Positions 45,946 to 54,649 of a stretch of 64,000 nt of DNA are shown here, piece by piece. This DNA is from Pseudomonas sp. F(2018) (lineage in GTDB: Bacteria > Pseudomonadota > Gammaproteobacteria > Pseudomonadales > Pseudomonadaceae). Numbering within the stretch: position 1 is the first letter of the stretch; the number at the start of each line of letters is the position of its first letter. The position numbers and the translations under genes are program-made. The stretch is from contig NZ_SCOM01000006.1 in assembly GCF_005508865.1 (NCBI RefSeq), forward strand, positions 62,001 through 126,000. Direction: 5' to 3'. The notes beneath the pieces were generated by a model. It was not told the DNA's origin. It saw only the letters and a list, made by a program, of their open reading frames with translations, and made no database searches.

Positions 45946-47591
45946 GGCTGAGCTTCCAGCAGCAGATGACGGGCGAGGCCCTCGATATAGGTTTCATCCT
46001 GGCCATTCGGATGGGCGTCGAAGGCCAGGTGCAGGTATTCGTGGGTCAGGTCGAGGCGGTCCTGCAGCGAGTGCAGGCCGCGCACGTAGATACGCCGACG
46101 CTCGCGATCAACATGCGGGTTGCCGCTGTACAGGCGGCACACGGCGAACTCGGCGGTCTCGGCATAGCCCGGCTCGCTGTCCAGCAGCTCGCGCCAGCTG
46201 CGGCGCTGCTTGTGCAGCCAGTCCTCGGCGGATGGCAGTGGTTGGCAGGCGGCCACCGGCCGGTCCCAACGCCCAAGGCTGGCACGCGGAAAGGCGCGGG
46301 CGAGAATGGCGTCGTAACGCAGGCCGGCCTGGGCCTGCTCGACGGCCTGGCTCCAGGCCAGGCGATCCGCGCCGGACTGATCGGCGTGATAGGTGACGGG
46401 ACTGCCGGCCAGCACCAGGTCGGCGGTCCAGGCGGCGATCTCGCGCGCGGCGGCGCTGGCCGGACGCGGCGCCACCCGCTGCTGGGCGCTGCTGTCGCGG
46501 ATCGCCATGCACTCGCCACGGCGCTCGCCGTTCTGCAGCAGGTAACTGCGGATGCTCACCGCCAGGGCCTTGGCCGCCTCGGCCGGCTGCGCCGTCGCCT
46601 CGCGGTCGAGCACCCGCGCCACGTACTCCTCACGACTCAGGCGCGCCACTAGCTTGGGCTGCTCGCCAGCCAGCAGGAACAGCTCGCCCTGGCTCTCGAT
46701 CTCCAGGGCGTTGCCGTTGACGAACTCTGCCCGGTAACGCCCACGTAGTGCACCGGACTGGCTGAGCGCCACGCCGTCCGCGCGCACCAGGCTGCGCAGC
46801 GGATAACGATCGAACAGCGCTACCTCGACGCAGCCGCCCGGCTCCGCCGGCCAGGGCGCCGGCAGCACCCTGCCGAGAGCTTCGGCATGGCGTTTGAGCA
46901 CAGCCTGGCTGGTACCGGAACCGCCGGCCCAGAGCGATGTGCCGTCGACCAGCCAGCCGGCGAAGCCACCCTGGCGCGCCTGGGCATCGCCATCGGCCAG
47001 CCAGCTCCAGGTCTTCACCCGCAGGCGGCCGCCCAACGGGCCGAGCAGCGCGCCGTCGGCGGAGCTGACCGGCACGTCGAGCAGCACACGGCGCGCCTCG
47101 ACCTGGGCCGGCAGCGTGGCCAGGCTGTCGAGCAGTTCGCCTACCGCCACCCGGCGCTGGGGCTGCAGGCCGTCGAGGTCGAGCAGCCAGTCCGGCGCAC
47201 GTCGCGCCTGCCAATAGTCGCGCCACTCGCCGGCCCGCAGGCCGAGACGTTGCGGCGCAAAGTACAGGCCGCAGGAGCGCACCAGCGCCTGGTCGCGGTC
47301 GATGCGCTCGCCGGCCTTGCAGCAGTACAGCTCCTCGCGATCCTGGCCGGTGCAGGCGTAGCCCGGATCGGGCAGGCCGCGGTCGACCTGGTAGGCGTAG
47401 ACGAACAGCTTCCACAGACTGCCCAGCGGCGCCTCCAGGCCCGCCGGCAACGGCTCACGGGACAGTAGCTGCTGCTCGTCCAGACGCAGCAACTCGGCGC
47501 CCTGCGGCGTGTGCCAGGCCAGCTGCAGCGGCCCCGGCCCGGCCGACGCCAACAGCGGCGGCAACAGCGCCAGCCAGGCGAACGCGCGCAT
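45942..47591 (-). CDS. magE: MagE, secreted DUF2300 (YfaQ-type) protein with PBP-like, SpoIID-like and HExxH motifs
   Basis: 549 residues, the size I recall for E. coli YfaQ. Signal peptide about 1-17. Residues 50-240 show serine penicillin-binding-like spacing: Ser58-Leu-Trp-Lys61 (SxxK), Ser106-Cys-Gly108 (SxN-like, in ALVRSCGLYF) and Lys193-Thr-Trp (KTG-like). Residues about 285-420 resemble a SpoIID domain (REEYVARVLDREATAQPAEAAKALAVSIRSYL), with Glu331 at the expected catalytic place. Near the end THEYLHLAF gives HExxH at 517-521, with Glu533 or Glu537 following. These assignments are by eye; established annotation is only DUF2300. It starts 2 bases after magD. Confidence 0.85.
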   Translation of the reverse strand: MRAFAWLALLPPLLASAGPGPLQLAWHTPQGAELLRLDEQQLLSREPLPAGLEAPLGSLWKLFVYAYQVDRGLPDPGYACTGQDREELYCCKAGERIDRDQALVRSCGLYFAPQRLGLRAGEWRDYWQARRAPDWLLDLDGLQPQRRVAVGELLDSLATLPAQVEARRVLLDVPVSSADGALLGPLGGRLRVKTWSWLADGDAQARQGGFAGWLVDGTSLWAGGSGTSQAVLKRHAEALGRVLPAPWPAEPGGCVEVALFDRYPLRSLVRADGVALSQSGALRGRYRAEFVNGNALEIESQGELFLLAGEQPKLVARLSREEYVARVLDREATAQPAEAAKALAVSIRSYLLQNGERRGECMAIRDSSAQQRVAPRPASAAAREIAAWTADLVLAGSPVTYHADQSGADRLAWSQAVEQAQAGLRYDAILARAFPRASLGRWDRPVAACQPLPSAEDWLHKQRRSWRELLDSEPGYAETAEFAVCRLYSGNPHVDRERRRIYVRGLHSLQDRLDLTHEYLHLAFDAHPNGQDETYIEGLARHLLLEAQP

Positions 47592-47593
47592 CC

Positions 47594-50500
47594 TTACTCG
47601 ACCTTCAGCTCGGCCAGCGCCGGCTTCTGCTCGAAGGCCTGAGCCTGCGGGTCATACATGCGCGAGTAGCGCGCCGGCGGCAGGTGGAACTCACCCTTCT
47701 GCGAGAAGCGCACCAGGTGGCGCAACGTGAGAGTGCCCTGCAGGCTATCCACCGGCACCGCATACAGCAGCTGGCCGGGCTCGTGGCGGGCCTTCTCCAG
47801 CGGCGCCGCCTCCTCCGAATCCAGGCCGCTGACCTGCAGGCCCCAGGTCGTGCGCTCGACGTCCGCTCCCGGCGGCAGCGGTACTTCCAGCAGGCCATAA
47901 CGACGCGGCGTCTCGGCCTCGCTCTCCAAAGTGATCTCGTCCAGATACAGCTGGTCGCCGGAGATCGGGCCGTCACCCACCTCCTCGGCGCTGAAGCTGA
48001 ACGCCGCCTCGCCCGGCACCAGGCGCAGCAGGCGGCGGCTGACCTTCACCTCCAGCGGACCGCTCGGCGGGGTGGCGGCGCTGTCGTAACTGAGCGCTGC
48101 AACCAGTGGGCTGCCCAGCTCGGCCGGCAGTTCCAGGGCGCTCGGCGGCTGGTTGCCCTGCCACTGCCACAGGGTCTCGCCGCTGGCACCCCCGCGGGCC
48201 TGCCAGCTGGCGCCCGGCTGCGGTACAGCGACCAGCGGGGCATCGCCCAGGCGACGCTGCAGCCAGGTCAGCGCCAAGGCACGCTCCAGGGTGGCCTGGG
48301 CCGGGGTCAGGCGCTGCAACAGGGCATTGATCTGCAGCGGATCGACCGGGCCACGCGACAGGCGCACCGCCTCGGCGAATGGCTGGGTGCTGGCCGCGAC
48401 GCGCTCGCGGGCGGCGGCCAGGCCGACGGCGAAGCGCGGCGGCAGGCCGACCTTGCTGCCGGCCATGTCGGCGGCCAGTACGCGGGCCAGGTCCAGGCCC
48501 AGGCGCGAGTCCGGGTAGGCCATCACCAGGCTGGTCTCGCCGCTGTCGTCCAGTGCCACCTCCTCGCCCTCGGCAGCGTCGGCCAGGTCGTCGAGCAGGC
48601 CCTTGAGCAGGGTCTCGGTGGGCAGCCGCATCTCGCGGGCGAAGCCGAGGATCAGCGCGCGCTGCAGCAGCGGCACACTCGGCGCCTGCGCGGCGTAAAT
48701 ATCCAGCACGCGTTGCCAGTGCTCCGGCGGCAGCTGCACGGCCAGGGCGCGGCTGGCGTGCCAGTCGGCGTAGTAGGCGTAGGCGGTGAGGAAGGCATCG
48801 GCGTTCTCACCCTCGCCCCACCAGGTGAAGGTCGCTTCCGGCCCGGCCATCTGCACCAGGCGCAGGCGACTGTTCTGCATGATCAGGCGCAGGCGGTCGC
48901 CGATACGCGCCTCGCCCTTGGCCAGCGTCGGGTAGGCCAGACTCAGCGGCAACAGGCGGCTGGCGGTCTGCTCGACGCAGCCGTAGGGGTATTCCAGCAG
49001 GTCGTCGAGGGCCGAGCGGAACAGCATCTGGCTACTGTCGCCGAGGCGCAGGCGGATATTGCTGGCGTCCGCCGGCAGGCTCAGCGGATTGCTGCCCGGG
49101 TTGAGTGCCATGTTCTGCACATGCAGACGCTGCCAGCCTTCGCCGGCGACGCGCAGGCCGACGGCCAGGGCATCGATCGGCTTGCCGTCCTGCACCAGTT
49201 CGGCGGTCAACTCACCGGCGGCCAGGGCGGTCGGCGGCAGGGACAGGTAGTTGGCGCCACGGGCCAGCTCCACCTTCTGCCGCTGCTCCTGACCGGCGAA
49301 GCGGGTGACCAGCTCGGCCTCGGTTTCCTCCTCACCCTGGTTGAAGGCGAACAGGCCCAGCTGCGGCTTGTCGCCGTCGCGGAACAGGGTCGGCCCGCTC
49401 CACTTCAGGTACAGCGGCTTCTCGGAGCGGATGAACTGTTTCTTCTGCCCTACTTCGCCGCCGTCGTTGACCGCGCGCACGGTGATGCGCCAGCGGGTCA
49501 GCGAGTCGGGCATGCGGAAGCTGAACTGCGCCTTGCCCTGGGCATCGGTAGTCAGGTCCGGCTGCCAGGCGGCGGTGTCGACTTCCTCGCGGCGCGGCCG
49601 CTCCAGCACCTTGACCCCACGCTCGCTGCGGTTGGCCCGCCCCGGTGCGGTGGCGTCGCCCGGCAGGGCCACGTCGTAGCTGATGAACGACAGGCTGGCG
49701 CTGGTGCGCACGTTGTTGCGTCGCGGGTGGTAGAAGAACTGATCGATGCCCGGGGCGATCTCCGGCTGCAGGGCATAGATCATCTCGTCCACCACGCTCA
49801 CCGTCAGGCGGCTGGCGGCCGGCTGGCCCTTGAACTGGGTAGAAAGGTCGACAGTGACCGTCTCGCCCGGCTGGTAGAGCTCCTTGTCGGTGCTCACGGC
49901 GATTTCGATCTGCGCCTTGGCCACCTTGATCCCGGCGTTCTGGAAGCTGTAGTCGCCGCCCTTGGTGTAGAGCACCGAGAAGGTCAGGTTGGGGGCGAAG
50001 TGGTCGTCCACCGGGATACGCGCGCGGTACTGGGTGTCGTTGAGCTTCTCCAGCTTGAGCCAGTCGCCGCCGGCCGACAGCAGCGCGGTGGCCTCGACCT
50101 TGTCACGCTCCAGGGTCAGCAGCGCGTCGCCCACCGCTTCGGGGAAGGTGATCAGCGCCAGCGCCTCGTCACCCGGCTGGTACTGCTCGCGGTCGAACAC
50201 CACCTCGACGGTGCCGGCCACTGCCTTCAGTCCGCTGCCGCTGACCGAGTGGCCGGTGGCGCCGAGGATCAGGCCGTGTTCGTCCTTGAGGGTGATGTTG
50301 TAGGTGCCGGGGTGCTCGAAGCTCAGGCTGAAGCCCTGCTCGTCGTCGCCCAGGCTGGCGCTGTGCTTGCTCTGATCCTCGAGACGCACCCACTCGTAGC
50401 TGGCCGGCTTGAGCTCGGTCGGCTGCTCGCTGCGATAGCTGAACTGCACGGCCTCGCCGGCGGCGCTGAAGCGCTGCGGCGCCTCCAGGCGATAGCGCGC

Positions 50501-52153
50501 GGCGCCACGCTCGATGAGGATCTCCTTGCTGGTCTTGACCCGGTAGGCGGCGCCATCGCTGGCGAACACGGTCAACAGATAGCGGCTGGGCTTGTCGGCG
50601 GCCGGCAGCTCGAAGGCAGCGCGGCCCTTGTCGTCGGTGGCCAGCTCGCTGCTGCTGAGCTCGACCGGGAACTGGCCGAGGTACTGCAGCTCGTTGTCGA
50701 TCATCGACAGCTGCTGGGCACGCAGGCTCAGTTGCAGACGAGCGCTCTTCACCGGCTTGCCGTCCGGGTAGAGCAGCACCAGGTTGCCGGTGACCTTGTC
50801 GCCGGTGCGGAAGTCCGGCTTGGCCAGGTCGAGGGCGATCTCGAAGTGCGGCTTGATGTAGTCGGCGACGCGGAAAGCGCTGCTGTACAGCTGGTCGCGG
50901 TAGAGGAAGCGCAGCTCGTAGCCGCCAGCCACGGCGTTGTCCGGCAGCTGGAAGCGACCCTGGGTGCCGGCCTTGGCATCCAGGTTCAGGTCCAGGGTCT
51001 GCAGGGTGGTGCCATTGGCATCCAGCACCGCCAGCTTGAGCGGCGCCGCCTCGGCGGCCTTGGAATCACGCGCGCTGGTGAACTCGCGGCCGACGATCTT
51101 CACCTCGACCCAGTCGCCCGGGCGGTATAGCGGACGGTCGGTGAAGGCGTAGAGCTTGGTATCGTAGATCTCGCTGTCGTAGTAGAAGTTTTCCGAGACG
51201 AACACGCCGCCCTCGGCGTCCTCGCCGAGCAGGTAGGAGCGTTCCGGGCTGGCGTGCTCCAGGCGCAGCAGGCCCTGGGCATCGGTACTGCCACTGCGCA
51301 TCACGCCCAGGCCGTCGGTCCACAACACCTTGGCACCGGCCACCGCATTGCCCTCATGCTTGTGCGCGGTCCACACCAGCAGTTCCTTGCCGGCGATCTT
51401 GCTCACCGCCACGGTGTTGGAGACGAACAGCACGGTGGTCGCGCGGAACTTGCCGACCAGCGCCTCGACCAGGTACAGGCCGGGCTTGAGCTTGCCCAGC
51501 GGGATGTAGACGTTGCCCGGGTTGACGGTGACGAAGGAACTGGACGAGCCGGCCAGTTCCACACCCTTGGGCGGCTGGATCGGTTTGGCGTCCCACAGCG
51601 GGTAGCGGAACTGGGTCACCAGCGGCACGCCCTTCATCGGCGCGTACTGCGGCTGGGCCTCGAAGGGCGTCGGCGCCTTGATCGCGTCGCCCATCTTCAG
51701 CTCCGGCGCCTCTTCGGTCACCTGCACTCGCGACTCGTAGGAGAAGGCCCGCTGCATCACCCGACGCGACTTGCGATACCAGTTGTCCCACAGGTAGGCC
51801 AGGGTGTTGGACAGCCCCTCACCCTTGTATTGCCCCTCGGCTACCACCCGGTGCAGGTTCTTCTGCCGCTTGAGGAACTCCAGCGGCTGCTCGATGCGGT
51901 ACACCCGCACGTCCACGCCGCCATAGGGCTCCATCATGTAGCGACGATAGTCGCGGCCCGGCGCCTCCAGGCGTACCTTGGCCACCTCGTCGCTAGCGAA
52001 GCTGCTGTCGGCCAGCAGGAAGAACGACTGCCCTGCCACTGGCGAGTAGCCGCTGGGCTCGACGCTGTCCTCGGCCTGGGCGGCCAGCGGCAGCAGCGTG
52101 GCCAGCAGGGCCGTGGCGGCGAGGCGCAGCAGGTTCATCGGCCGGCTCTTCAT
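47594..52153 (-). CDS. magD: MagD, bacterial alpha-2-macroglobulin (YfaS type)
   Basis: 1519 residues. Signal peptide about 1-28 (LLRLAATALLATLLPLAAQA). Tandem macroglobulin beta domains follow (DRPLYRPGDWVEVKIVGREF; YQPGETVTVDLSTQF), then the alpha-2-macroglobulin segment DALTRWRITVRA-like at SLTRWRITVRAVNDGG. The thioester domain has the motif Cys1059-Val-Glu-Gln in YPYGCVEQTASRLLPLS, so the covalent trap is intact. P. aeruginosa MagD resembles human alpha-2-macroglobulin, binds elastase, is processed from about 165 to 100 kDa and is under RetS/RsmA control. The start ATG at 52151-52153 is 14 bases after magC; a second ATG five codons on is possible. Confidence 0.94.
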   Translation of the reverse strand: MKSRPMNLLRLAATALLATLLPLAAQAEDSVEPSGYSPVAGQSFFLLADSSFASDEVAKVRLEAPGRDYRRYMMEPYGGVDVRVYRIEQPLEFLKRQKNLHRVVAEGQYKGEGLSNTLAYLWDNWYRKSRRVMQRAFSYESRVQVTEEAPELKMGDAIKAPTPFEAQPQYAPMKGVPLVTQFRYPLWDAKPIQPPKGVELAGSSSSFVTVNPGNVYIPLGKLKPGLYLVEALVGKFRATTVLFVSNTVAVSKIAGKELLVWTAHKHEGNAVAGAKVLWTDGLGVMRSGSTDAQGLLRLEHASPERSYLLGEDAEGGVFVSENFYYDSEIYDTKLYAFTDRPLYRPGDWVEVKIVGREFTSARDSKAAEAAPLKLAVLDANGTTLQTLDLNLDAKAGTQGRFQLPDNAVAGGYELRFLYRDQLYSSAFRVADYIKPHFEIALDLAKPDFRTGDKVTGNLVLLYPDGKPVKSARLQLSLRAQQLSMIDNELQYLGQFPVELSSSELATDDKGRAAFELPAADKPSRYLLTVFASDGAAYRVKTSKEILIERGAARYRLEAPQRFSAAGEAVQFSYRSEQPTELKPASYEWVRLEDQSKHSASLGDDEQGFSLSFEHPGTYNITLKDEHGLILGATGHSVSGSGLKAVAGTVEVVFDREQYQPGDEALALITFPEAVGDALLTLERDKVEATALLSAGGDWLKLEKLNDTQYRARIPVDDHFAPNLTFSVLYTKGGDYSFQNAGIKVAKAQIEIAVSTDKELYQPGETVTVDLSTQFKGQPAASRLTVSVVDEMIYALQPEIAPGIDQFFYHPRRNNVRTSASLSFISYDVALPGDATAPGRANRSERGVKVLERPRREEVDTAAWQPDLTTDAQGKAQFSFRMPDSLTRWRITVRAVNDGGEVGQKKQFIRSEKPLYLKWSGPTLFRDGDKPQLGLFAFNQGEEETEAELVTRFAGQEQRQKVELARGANYLSLPPTALAAGELTAELVQDGKPIDALAVGLRVAGEGWQRLHVQNMALNPGSNPLSLPADASNIRLRLGDSSQMLFRSALDDLLEYPYGCVEQTASRLLPLSLAYPTLAKGEARIGDRLRLIMQNSRLRLVQMAGPEATFTWWGEGENADAFLTAYAYYADWHASRALAVQLPPEHWQRVLDIYAAQAPSVPLLQRALILGFAREMRLPTETLLKGLLDDLADAAEGEEVALDDSGETSLVMAYPDSRLGLDLARVLAADMAGSKVGLPPRFAVGLAAARERVAASTQPFAEAVRLSRGPVDPLQINALLQRLTPAQATLERALALTWLQRRLGDAPLVAVPQPGASWQARGGASGETLWQWQGNQPPSALELPAELGSPLVAALSYDSAATPPSGPLEVKVSRRLLRLVPGEAAFSFSAEEVGDGPISGDQLYLDEITLESEAETPRRYGLLEVPLPPGADVERTTWGLQVSGLDSEEAAPLEKARHEPGQLLYAVPVDSLQGTLTLRHLVRFSQKGEFHLPPARYSRMYDPQAQAFEQKPALAELKVE

Positions 52154-52167
52154 CGACTGAGCCCCTA

Positions 52168-52797
52168 TTACCGACTGAGAAAATGCAGTCGGTAGACGCC
52201 AATGAAGTTGGGGTTGGATGCGTCGGGAATCCATCGGGTGTCCTTCCATGTCATCAGTTGCTGCAGGCTCACGGAGCGCATGCCGTTGTCGGTCGGGGTG
52301 GTGGTGCCGGTGTGGTAGACGATGTTGCGGCCCATCCAGATCATCAGGTGCTGGTCGTCGCCCTGGTCGAAGAAGACCAGGTCGCCGGAGCGCGCCTGGT
52401 TGAGGTCGCGCCCCACCAGGGTGCTGTTGAACTGGATCAGCTTGATCGCGTTGACGTAGGGGCCGAGTTTGCCGCCGCCCTGCTGCCACTGCTGGGCCAG
52501 GCCGCGCTGGGACTCGCTCAGCTCCAGCTCCGGCGGCAGGTAGCGGTTGCTCAGGCCGTTGGCGTGCAGCCACTTGGCGTCGTGGACCTTGAGCGCCTCG
52601 TTGGCGGCGAAGCGCACCAGGCCAGCGCAGTCCTGCTGGTGCCAGCGCGGGCTGGGGCCCTGGCGCAGCTGCTCCTGGGCGATGCGCACGAACCAGGCAC
52701 GGAATACCTGGGACTGCTGCACGTCCAGCGTCGGCGCGCTGGGCCATGCCGACTCGCCGAGGGCGAGCAGTAATGCACCGATCAGCAGTCGTTTCAC
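52168..52797 (-). CDS. magC: MagC, secreted DUF1175 (YfaT-type) protein with NlpC/P60-like Cys/His motifs
   Basis: 209 residues from a GTG that overlaps the magB stop as GTGA, a typical coupled start; upstream in-frame ATGs at 52809 and 52824 are alternatives. Signal peptide about 1-19. The motifs DCAGLVRF (Cys57) and GDLVFFDQGDDQHLMIWMG (His150) match the catalytic Cys and His blocks of NlpC/P60 papain-like enzymes, which cut peptidoglycan peptides or act as amidases. The family itself is annotated only as DUF1175, so the activity is inference. E. coli YfaT is of the same length. Confidence 0.86.
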   Translation of the reverse strand: MKRLLIGALLLALGESAWPSAPTLDVQQSQVFRAWFVRIAQEQLRQGPSPRWHQQDCAGLVRFAANEALKVHDAKWLHANGLSNRYLPPELELSESQRGLAQQWQQGGGKLGPYVNAIKLIQFNSTLVGRDLNQARSGDLVFFDQGDDQHLMIWMGRNIVYHTGTTTPTDNGMRSVSLQQLMTWKDTRWIPDASNPNFIGVYRLHFLSR

Positions 52798-54626
52798 AGA
52801 GCGCGCCATTGCAGCGGCAACCACTGCCAGGCTTCGTCGGCAGCGGCGTCGGCCGGAAGGCTCAGTGCGTACTTGCCGTGGCCGGACAGCGAGCGCAGCT
52901 TGGGCAGCAGGTTGGCCTGGGCGGCGTTGCGGAACACCGGCTCGATGTCTTCCGGCAGGCTGTCCAGGGTCTCGCGCTCGAGCAGCGCGGCCAGGCTATC
53001 CGGCGCCAGATAGGCCGGCACCAGGGAGTTGCCCGGCAGCACTTCGGCCAGCGGCGGGAAGCGCTTGTCGAGGGTCTGCAGGGCCTTATCGAGCAGGCGG
53101 TCGTCCAGCGAGAACAGCAGGGTCGAGCCGTGGCGCGCCAGGCTGACGCGGAAGAAGCCGCGCGAGGCCAGGGCGCCCGGCTGCTCGGCCAGGTCCGCCG
53201 GGTACTGGCCGAAGTTGGAACCGACCTGGCGTTGCCACTTGTGCAGCTCGCCTTGGACGCTGTCCTGCACCGGGAAAGTGCCGTCGACGGTGTAAGGCTC
53301 CAAGGCGCCGATCAGGCTGTCGAACAGCTTGCCCAGCTCGACATCGGTCTGCGCGCCGGGCTTGTCCTTCAGCGTGCCCACCAGCAGTGGCGAGTGCAGA
53401 CGCGAGTCCGGGTACCAACACAGACCGGCGCTGCCGCTGAGCTGACCGGCCAGTTCGGCGGCGGCCTTGGGTTCGGCACCGACCTTGGTCAGCAGGCGCT
53501 CCGGCAGGCCCGGCGCCACCGGCAGCGCCACACAGGCGCTGGCGCCCATGGGCATGGCACTCCACACCGGGGCGAAATCGAAGGCGCCCTGTCCCTCCAC
53601 TTCGTCCAGGGCCAGGAAGCTGCTCCAGCCCTGGTCGTTCAGCTCGAAGCGCAGGCCGGCGAAGGCCGGCAGGAAGCGCCGGTAGCCCAGGGCGAGGAAG
53701 TCCGCACCGAGGGTGACGCGCTGCTGCAGGGCGCCGCGCTCGGCCAGGCCGAAGCGCTCGGGGAAGGGGTGCTGGCCGGCCAGCAGGGCCTCGGCGGCCT
53801 CGACCGAGACTTTGGCCAGCGGCGGTCCGACCGGCTCGGCAGTGGCCTCTTCTGCCACCGTCTCATCGGCAGCGACCGCCGCTTCGGGGTCCACGGCGGG
53901 CACCTCGACATCATCGCCCGCCGCAGCCTCCTCATCTGTCGGCTCGGGTTCCGGCACTGGGCCGAACAGCATGTCGGCGCTGGACAGCAGCAACAGCTGG
54001 TCGCCGTGGGAGGCGAACAGGATCGAGCGGTCGCCGTTGTAGCGCAGGCTGTAGAAAGGCACCGACGCTCCGTCGACGAGGAACTCGCCGGCCTGGCTCA
54101 GCTGAGTGTCGTCCAGCGCCACCTTGGCCAGCGGCTCCAGCAGCTTGGCCAGGCCACCGCGCTGGATCAGCACCACGAAGTGGCGCAGGCGACCACCGGC
54201 GTCGCGCCACAGGGCTACCTCGGCGGGCTGGTCGAGCAGTTCGTCGAGCAGGTTGTCGCGCAGCTGCAGGTCGTGCTCGTAGATGATACGGCGCAGGCTG
54301 CCGGTTAGGCCGAGGCGGTCGGCGTTGCTCTCGTAGTAGAACACCAGGTCCTCGGTGAGGGTGTCGCGCAGCAGCGGCACCTTGAGCACGTCCTTGGGCA
54401 GGCGGCCCAGCGAGGCGCTCTCGATCAGCACGTCCGGGCGCGCCAGGTCGAGGCCCAGGTAGTTGGCCTCGACCAGTTGGCGCTCGCCCTGGGGCTCGTA
54501 CTCGAGCCAGGCGAACAGGCCCGCGGCGGTCACCGGCAGGGCCACGGCCAGGCCCAGCAACAGCGGGCGCCAGCGGCGCGTGCCCGGCGTGGAGGCGGGC
54601 TCGACGGGAGTGGTGGTGTCGCTCAT
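52794..54626 (-). CDS. magB: MagB, membrane-anchored DUF2138 (YfaA-type) protein
   Basis: 610 residues. One N-terminal membrane anchor (about 20-43, WRPLLLGLAVALPVTAAGLFAW) is followed by a periplasmic DUF2138 region (ASLGRLPKDVLKVPLLRDTLTEDLVFYYE; RRIIYEHDLQLRDNLLDELL; GSFRFRL-like segments are absent). An acidic low-complexity insert (about 223-268, EPEPTDEEAAAGDD and following) splits the domain. In P. aeruginosa, MagB is one of the partners found with MagD at the inner membrane. Its biochemical role is unknown. It starts 23 bases after magA and overlaps magC by 4 bases. Confidence 0.86.
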   Translation of the reverse strand: MSDTTTPVEPASTPGTRRWRPLLLGLAVALPVTAAGLFAWLEYEPQGERQLVEANYLGLDLARPDVLIESASLGRLPKDVLKVPLLRDTLTEDLVFYYESNADRLGLTGSLRRIIYEHDLQLRDNLLDELLDQPAEVALWRDAGGRLRHFVVLIQRGGLAKLLEPLAKVALDDTQLSQAGEFLVDGASVPFYSLRYNGDRSILFASHGDQLLLLSSADMLFGPVPEPEPTDEEAAAGDDVEVPAVDPEAAVAADETVAEEATAEPVGPPLAKVSVEAAEALLAGQHPFPERFGLAERGALQQRVTLGADFLALGYRRFLPAFAGLRFELNDQGWSSFLALDEVEGQGAFDFAPVWSAMPMGASACVALPVAPGLPERLLTKVGAEPKAAAELAGQLSGSAGLCWYPDSRLHSPLLVGTLKDKPGAQTDVELGKLFDSLIGALEPYTVDGTFPVQDSVQGELHKWQRQVGSNFGQYPADLAEQPGALASRGFFRVSLARHGSTLLFSLDDRLLDKALQTLDKRFPPLAEVLPGNSLVPAYLAPDSLAALLERETLDSLPEDIEPVFRNAAQANLLPKLRSLSGHGKYALSLPADAAADEAWQWLPLQWRAL

Positions 54627-54649
54627 AGGTAAAGACTCCGCGGGAGCGT

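Noticed and set aside
47684..51130. Long open frame (about 1150 codons) antisense to magD
   Set aside because: Compositional shadow of magD: no recognisable motif, no Shine-Dalgarno, and codon positions follow the GC bias of the opposite strand.
52154..52747. N-terminal extension of magD by about 198 codons
   Set aside because: The open frame continues upstream through magC in another frame. The extension has no homology, and a signal peptide begins at 52153.
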